This document shows positions 1-3,956 of a stretch of 6,632 nucleotides of DNA, in pieces; position 1 is the first letter of the stretch, and each line of letters starts with the position of its first letter. Source of the DNA: Angelakisella sp. Its GTDB lineage: Bacteria > Bacillota > Clostridia > Oscillospirales > Ruminococcaceae. The stretch covers positions 1-6,632 of the forward strand of contig JAAWEO010000119.1 in NCBI GenBank assembly GCA_022794295.1, in the 5' to 3' direction. Made by a program: the position numbers and the translations under genes. The notes below the pieces were generated by a model that was not told where the DNA came from, made no database searches, and saw nothing but the letters and a program-made list of their open reading frames with translations.

Positions 1-10
1 CGGCGCGCCT

Positions 11-34
11 CACGGGGGGACTAGTCCCCCCGTG
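11..34. repeat. Perfect 24-bp palindrome
   Basis: The 12 bases CACGGGGGGACT are followed directly by their exact reverse complement, centred on CTAG with no spacer. The stem is very GC-rich. No T-run follows on the plus strand; the window's left edge limits the view on the minus strand, where AGGCGCGCCG follows. It could be a structured RNA element, a factor-binding site or the tip of a mobile or repeat element; the sequence does not decide between these. Confidence 0.7.
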
Positions 35-58
35 GGCCCCCTAACCCTCCGGGGGGGA

Positions 59-92
59 TTTTGGTGCCTCCGGCGGAGCCGCTTCGCGGCAA
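59..92. repeat. Direct repeat copy 1, 34 nt, with hairpin
   Basis: First of two direct copies of a 34-nt sequence, 67 nt apart start to start, matching copy 2 at 31 of 34 positions. It contains the hairpin GCCGC-TTC-GCGGC (78-90). The DNA just after it can form another stem, CGCCGC (94-99) with GCGGCG (103-108). No coding capacity is evident. It resembles a small palindromic intergenic repeat of the REP type, but I cannot assign it to a known family. Confidence 0.75.
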
Positions 93-125
93 GCGCCGCA
101 CGGCGGCGAGGGGATGGAGGAACGG

Positions 126-159
126 TTTTGGTGCTTCTGGCGGAGCCGCTTTGCGGCAA
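126..159. repeat. Direct repeat copy 2, 34 nt, with hairpin
   Basis: Second copy. The three differences from copy 1 are all C in copy 1 and T here. One lies in the hairpin loop, so the stem GCCGC-TTT-GCGGC (145-157) is intact. Both copies are followed, after a variable stretch, by GGAACGG (119-125 and 177-183), so the repeated unit may be a diverged tandem duplication of about 60-67 nt. A much weaker third start may lie near 184-203 (about 11 of 20 positions match). Confidence 0.75.
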
Positions 160-213
160 ATGAGCTGCGGGCGGGGGGAACGGGTTTGTATCTTCGGTGG
201 TGGGGGATATTCC

Positions 214-264
214 AAAGGGCCGGGGCAGCAAGATGCTTCCCTGGCCCTTTTTATTGGATTTTTT
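214..264. terminator. Hairpin terminator after rpoC, strongest in the plus direction
   Basis: Arms AAAGGGCC (214-221) and GGCCCTTT (243-250) pair perfectly. The stem continues as 222-225 with 239-242, has one mismatch at 226/238, then AGC (227-229) with GCT (235-237), closing a 5-nt loop (230-234). As plus-strand RNA the 222/242 pair is a G-U wobble, and the stem runs into UUUUU-A-UU-GG-A-UUUUUU, a good U-tract that overlaps the complement of the rpoC stop codon. As minus-strand RNA, the direction of rpoC, 222/242 is an A-C mismatch and only three U's, part of the stem itself, precede GGAATATCC. It therefore looks able to act both ways but is better built for transcripts entering from the left. 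It begins 13 nt past the rpoC stop, so it is also the only visible candidate for ending the rpoBC transcript. Confidence 0.75.
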
Positions 265-3200
265 ATACTTCTGCGTAGTCCTCCGGGTCACCGTCCAGCT
301 CCGGCGGGGTGAGGTAGAGGCCGTCGTTTTCCTCGTCCTCGTTTTCCGGTACTTCCTGTTCCTCGGCGTCCTCCTCCGGCAGGTCATAGTCTGCCTGGTA
401 CTCCTCCATGGCGGGGTGCCGGGGGGCACGTTCCACTTCGCTGTAGGACACCAGGCCGGTACCGGCGGGGATCAGCTTGCCGATGATGACGTTCTCCTTC
501 AGTCCCTGGAGGGGATCGGTCTTGCCCTTAATGGCCGCATCGGTGAGGACACGGGTGGTCTCCTGGAAGGAGGCGGCGGACATGAAGGAATCGGTGGCAA
601 GGCTGGCCTTGGTGATACCCAGCAGAATGGGCCGGAACTCCGCAGGGCGGCGCTCCCCGCCATCGGCGGCGTTCAGCTCCGCGATGTTCGCATTGCGGCG
701 GTAGACCTCGCTGCGGTCCATCATAGAGCCCTGGATCAGGTCGGTGTCCCCGGCCTCCTCCACCTTGACCTTCTTCATCATCTGGCGGACGATGACCTCA
801 ATGTGCTTGTCATTGATATCAACGCCCTGGGTGCGGTAGACCATCTGGACCTCTTTGATCAGGTAGTCCTGAACCGCCAGCTCTCCGCTGATCTGGAGGA
901 TCTCCCCCGGCTCGGCGGAGCCCTCGGTGATAAAGTCGCCCTTCTTCACCCGGTCCCCGGCCTGGACCCGGAGCTTGGAGCCGTAGACGATCTGCCGCTC
1001 GCTCCGCTCCCCGGTCTCGGCGTCCTCGATGATGACAATGTCCACTCCCTTGGCGTCCTTGTCAAAGGAGACCACACCGTCGTTGTGGGCAATGACCGCC
1101 ACGCTCTTGGGCTTGCGGGCCTCGAACAGCTCCTCCACGCGGGGAAGACCCTGGGTGATGTCGCTGGCGGAGGCGATACCGCCGGTGTGGAAGGTACGCA
1201 TGGTCAGCTGGGTGCCCGGCTCGCCGATGGACTGGGCGGCGATGATTCCCACCGCCTCGCCAATGGCCACCGGCTGGTCGGTAGCCAGGTTGGCCCCGTA
1301 GCACTTGGCACAGACGCCGTCCTTGGCGCAGCAGTTGATGATGGAGCGGATCTTCACCCGCTGGATGCCGGCCTTTACGATCCGGTTCACCAGCTCCTCG
1401 TTCATCATCTGGTCCCGGTCCACCAGGACCTCCCCGGTCTTGGGGTCGATAACGTCGTCGGCCACATACCGGCCCATCAGGCGCTCGGCCAGTCCCTCGA
1501 TGACACGCTCGCCATCCATAATGTCGTAGGCCTCAATGCCCTCGTGGGTGCCGCAGTCCTTCTCCCGGATAATGACCTCCTGGGAGACGTCCACCAGGCG
1601 GCGGGTCAGGTAACCGGAGTCGGCGGTACGCAGGGCGGTATCCGCCAGGCCCTTACGGGCGCCCCGGCTGGAGTTAAAGTATTCCAGAATGTTCAGGCCC
1701 TCGCGGTAGTTGGCCCGGATGGGGATCTCAATGGCCCGGCCGGAGGTGTTTGCGATCAGACCGCGCATTCCCGCCAGCTGGCGGATCTGGTCCATAGAGC
1801 CGCGGGCACCGGAATGGGCCATCATATAGATGGGATTCAGGGGGTTCTGGGAGAAGTGCGCCTCCAGGGCGTTTTTCACGTCGTTGGTGGTGCGGTTCCA
1901 GACGCTGATGACCCGGTCATACCGGACATCATCGGTAATGAAGCCCCGGTCATACTGGCGGTGGATGCCGTCAACTTCCTTTTCGGCGGCCTCGATGAGG
2001 GCCTTCTTCTCCGGGGGCACCACGGCGTCGCACACCGCCACCGTAATGCCGGAGCGGGTGGAGTACTTGTACCCCTGGTTCTTAATGTCGTCCAGCACCT
2101 CGCTGGTGCGGGTGGTGCCGTGGACCTTGATGCAGCGGTCGATGATCCGGCCCAGGGTCTTTTTGGTCACCAGGAAGTCCACCTCGTAAAGGAAGCGGTT
2201 CTCCTCCTTGGTGCGGTCCACAAAGCCCAGGTCCTGGGGAACCGGGTTGTTAAAGATCATTTTGCCCACAGTGGTCTCCACCAGGGCGCTGCGCAGCACC
2301 CCGTCCACCACCTTCTGGCGGCGGACCTTAATGGGGGCGTGGATACCCACATCCCCGGACTGGTAGGCCATCAGGGCCTCGTCGGTATCCCGGAAGACCT
2401 TCCCGGCCCCCTTTTCACTTTCCACCACCATGGTCAGGTAGTAGGAGCCCAGCACCATATCCTGGGAGGGCACCGCCACCGGGCGGCCATCGGAGGGCTT
2501 GAGGAGGTTGTTGGCGGCCAGCATCAGGAACCGGGCCTCGGTCTGTGCCTCGGCAGACAGGGGCACGTGGACCGCCATCTGGTCGCCGTCAAAGTCGGCG
2601 TTAAAGGCGGTGCAGACCAGGGGGTGGAGCTTAATGGCGCGGCCCTCCACCAGAATGGGCTCAAAGGCCTGGATACCCAGGCGGTGCAGGGTGGGGGCGC
2701 GGTTGAGCATCACCGGGTGGTCCTTGATGACGATCTCCAGGGCATCCCAGACCTCCTTCTGGGCGCCCCGTTCCACCATCTTCCGGGCCTTTTTGATGTT
2801 CTCGGCCACCTTCAGGTCCACCAGGCGCTTCATAACAAAGGGCTTAAAGAGCTCCAGGGCCATCTCCTTGGGGAGGCCGCACTGGTACATCTTCAGGTTG
2901 GGGCCTACTACGATTACAGAACGGCCGGAGTAGTCCACCCGCTTGCCCAGCAGGTTCTGACGGAAGCGGCCCTGCTTGCCCTTGAGCATATCGGACAGGG
3001 ACTTGAGGGGGCGGTTGTTGGGGCCCGCCACCGGACGTCCCCGGCGGCCGTTGTCAATGAGGGCGTCCACCGCCTCCTGGAGCATCCGCTTTTCGTTGCG
3101 GACAATAATATCCGGCGCCCCCAGCTCCAGGAGCTTGCGGAGGCGGTTGTTGCGGTTGATGACCCGGCGGTACAGGTCGTTGAGGTCGCTGGTGGCAAAC

Positions 3201-3940
3201 CGTCCGCCATCCAGCTGGACCATGGGCCGGATCTCCGGGGGGATCACCGGCAGGACCTGGAGGATCATCCACTCCGGCTTGTTGCCGGAAAGGCGGAAGG
3301 CCTCCACCACCTCCAGGCGCTTGAGGAGCTTTGCCCGCTTTTGGCCGGCGGCCTTTTCCAGCTCGGCCTTAATCTCGGTGGAAAGGGCCTCGATATCCAG
3401 CTCGGCCAGCAGCTCCTGAATGGCCTCGGCCCCCATGCCGGCCCGAAACTCGTCCTCATAGGCCTCCCGCATTTCGGCGTACTCCCGCTCGGTAAGGAGG
3501 CTGTATTTCTTCAGGCTGGTAATGCCCGGGTCGATAACGATGTAGGAGGCAAAGTACAGGACCTTCTCCAGAAGGCGGGGGGACAGGTTCAGCAGCAGGC
3601 CCATCCGGGAGGATGTCCCCTTGAAGTACCAGATATGGCTCACCGGGGCGGCCAGGTCGATGTGGCCCATCCGCTCCCGGCGGACCTTGGCCCGGGTCAC
3701 CTCCACGCCGCACCGCTCGCAGACCTTGCCCTTAAAGCGGATGCGCTTATACTTGCCGCAGAAGCACTCCCAGTCCTTGGTGGGCCCAAAGATCTTTTCG
3801 CAGAACAGGCCATCCCGCTCCGGCTTCAGGGTGCGGTAGTTGATGGTCTCCGGCTTTTTGACCTCGCCGTAGGACCAGCCCCGGATGCTCTCCGGGGAGG
3901 CCAGACCGATCTTAATGGATTCAAAGACGTTAAATTCCAA
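263..3940 (-). CDS. rpoC: RNA polymerase beta-prime subunit, complete
   Basis: Beta-prime subunit, which holds the catalytic magnesium and forms the DNA clamp; 1225 residues, slightly longer than the roughly 1200 of Bacillus. The start is TTG: it sits 9 nt after a strong AAGGAGG, gives the expected N-terminus (MEFNVFESIKIGLASPE), and the first internal Met is residue 91. Domains in order: clamp zinc site Cys59, Cys61, Cys74, Cys77; lid and rudder region; catalytic NADFDGD with Asp449, Asp451, Asp453 (nt 2582-2602); bridge helix around residues 705-740 (SGARGSMDQIRQLAGMRG); second zinc site Cys796, Cys870, Cys877, Cys880; trigger loop GTQLTMRTFHTGG with Met914, Arg915 and His918. The large trigger-loop insertion of Proteobacteria is absent, as in other Bacillota. 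The C-terminal 48 residues contain 22 Asp or Glu and no Lys or Arg. The gene follows rpoB by 14 nt and is probably translated from the same mRNA. Confidence 0.99.
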   Translation of the reverse strand: MEFNVFESIKIGLASPESIRGWSYGEVKKPETINYRTLKPERDGLFCEKIFGPTKDWECFCGKYKRIRFKGKVCERCGVEVTRAKVRRERMGHIDLAAPVSHIWYFKGTSSRMGLLLNLSPRLLEKVLYFASYIVIDPGITSLKKYSLLTEREYAEMREAYEDEFRAGMGAEAIQELLAELDIEALSTEIKAELEKAAGQKRAKLLKRLEVVEAFRLSGNKPEWMILQVLPVIPPEIRPMVQLDGGRFATSDLNDLYRRVINRNNRLRKLLELGAPDIIVRNEKRMLQEAVDALIDNGRRGRPVAGPNNRPLKSLSDMLKGKQGRFRQNLLGKRVDYSGRSVIVVGPNLKMYQCGLPKEMALELFKPFVMKRLVDLKVAENIKKARKMVERGAQKEVWDALEIVIKDHPVMLNRAPTLHRLGIQAFEPILVEGRAIKLHPLVCTAFNADFDGDQMAVHVPLSAEAQTEARFLMLAANNLLKPSDGRPVAVPSQDMVLGSYYLTMVVESEKGAGKVFRDTDEALMAYQSGDVGIHAPIKVRRQKVVDGVLRSALVETTVGKMIFNNPVPQDLGFVDRTKEENRFLYEVDFLVTKKTLGRIIDRCIKVHGTTRTSEVLDDIKNQGYKYSTRSGITVAVCDAVVPPEKKALIEAAEKEVDGIHRQYDRGFITDDVRYDRVISVWNRTTNDVKNALEAHFSQNPLNPIYMMAHSGARGSMDQIRQLAGMRGLIANTSGRAIEIPIRANYREGLNILEYFNSSRGARKGLADTALRTADSGYLTRRLVDVSQEVIIREKDCGTHEGIEAYDIMDGERVIEGLAERLMGRYVADDVIDPKTGEVLVDRDQMMNEELVNRIVKAGIQRVKIRSIINCCAKDGVCAKCYGANLATDQPVAIGEAVGIIAAQSIGEPGTQLTMRTFHTGGIASASDITQGLPRVEELFEARKPKSVAVIAHNDGVVSFDKDAKGVDIVIIEDAETGERSERQIVYGSKLRVQAGDRVKKGDFITEGSAEPGEILQISGELAVQDYLIKEVQMVYRTQGVDINDKHIEVIVRQMMKKVKVEEAGDTDLIQGSMMDRSEVYRRNANIAELNAADGGERRPAEFRPILLGITKASLATDSFMSAASFQETTRVLTDAAIKGKTDPLQGLKENVIIGKLIPAGTGLVSYSEVERAPRHPAMEEYQADYDLPEEDAEEQEVPENEDEENDGLYLTPPELDGDPEDYAEV

Positions 3941-3947
3941 AGCGCAG

Positions 3948-3956
3948 CCCCTCCTT
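3948..3956 (-). promoter_or_regulatory. Ribosome binding site of rpoC, overlapping the rpoB stop
   Basis: Read on the minus strand, the sequence AAGGAGGGG lies here. Its first two A's are the last two bases of the rpoB stop codon TAA (3955-3957). Nine nucleotides separate GGAGG from the TTG at 3938-3940, which is close to ideal spacing. The site decides the rpoC start, since no ATG or GTG is available nearby. The overlap with the stop suggests that ribosomes ending rpoB could help translation start on rpoC; that coupling is inference. Confidence 0.9.

Larger units (their letters stand above)
1..213. other. GC-rich non-coding region downstream of rpoC
   Basis: No gene is supported here. Short open frames exist on both strands, but they have no ribosome binding site, have low-complexity Pro/Arg-rich or Gly/Arg-rich translations, or run into rpoC as shadows. 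The stretch holds the palindrome (11-34), C-runs and G-runs that can pair (37-41 with 51-57), and the two direct repeats. The ribosomal protein and elongation factor genes that often follow rpoC in Bacillota (L7Ae-family protein, rpsL, rpsG) do not begin within this distance. Confidence 0.7.

Noticed and set aside
2..39. Cluster of six- and eight-base restriction palindromes (GGCGCGCC, ACTAGT, GGGCCC) suggesting vector or linker DNA
   Set aside because: Such sites arise easily in GC-rich DNA, and ACTAGT is simply the centre of the 24-bp palindrome. Nothing else looks like vector.
59..183. CRISPR-like array
   Set aside because: Only two clear copies, imperfect, and the DNA between them is repeat-like itself rather than a unique spacer. 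No cas gene is present.
61..312. 83-codon plus-strand frame reading through the repeats and the terminator
   Set aside because: It spans the hairpin and U-tract and ends inside antisense rpoC. Its composition comes from the repeats, and there is no supporting start signal.
10..429. 139-codon minus-strand frame overlapping the rpoC end
   Set aside because: The right half is an out-of-frame shadow of rpoC; the left half is Pro/Arg-rich translation of GC-rich repeats. No ribosome binding site or recognisable domain.
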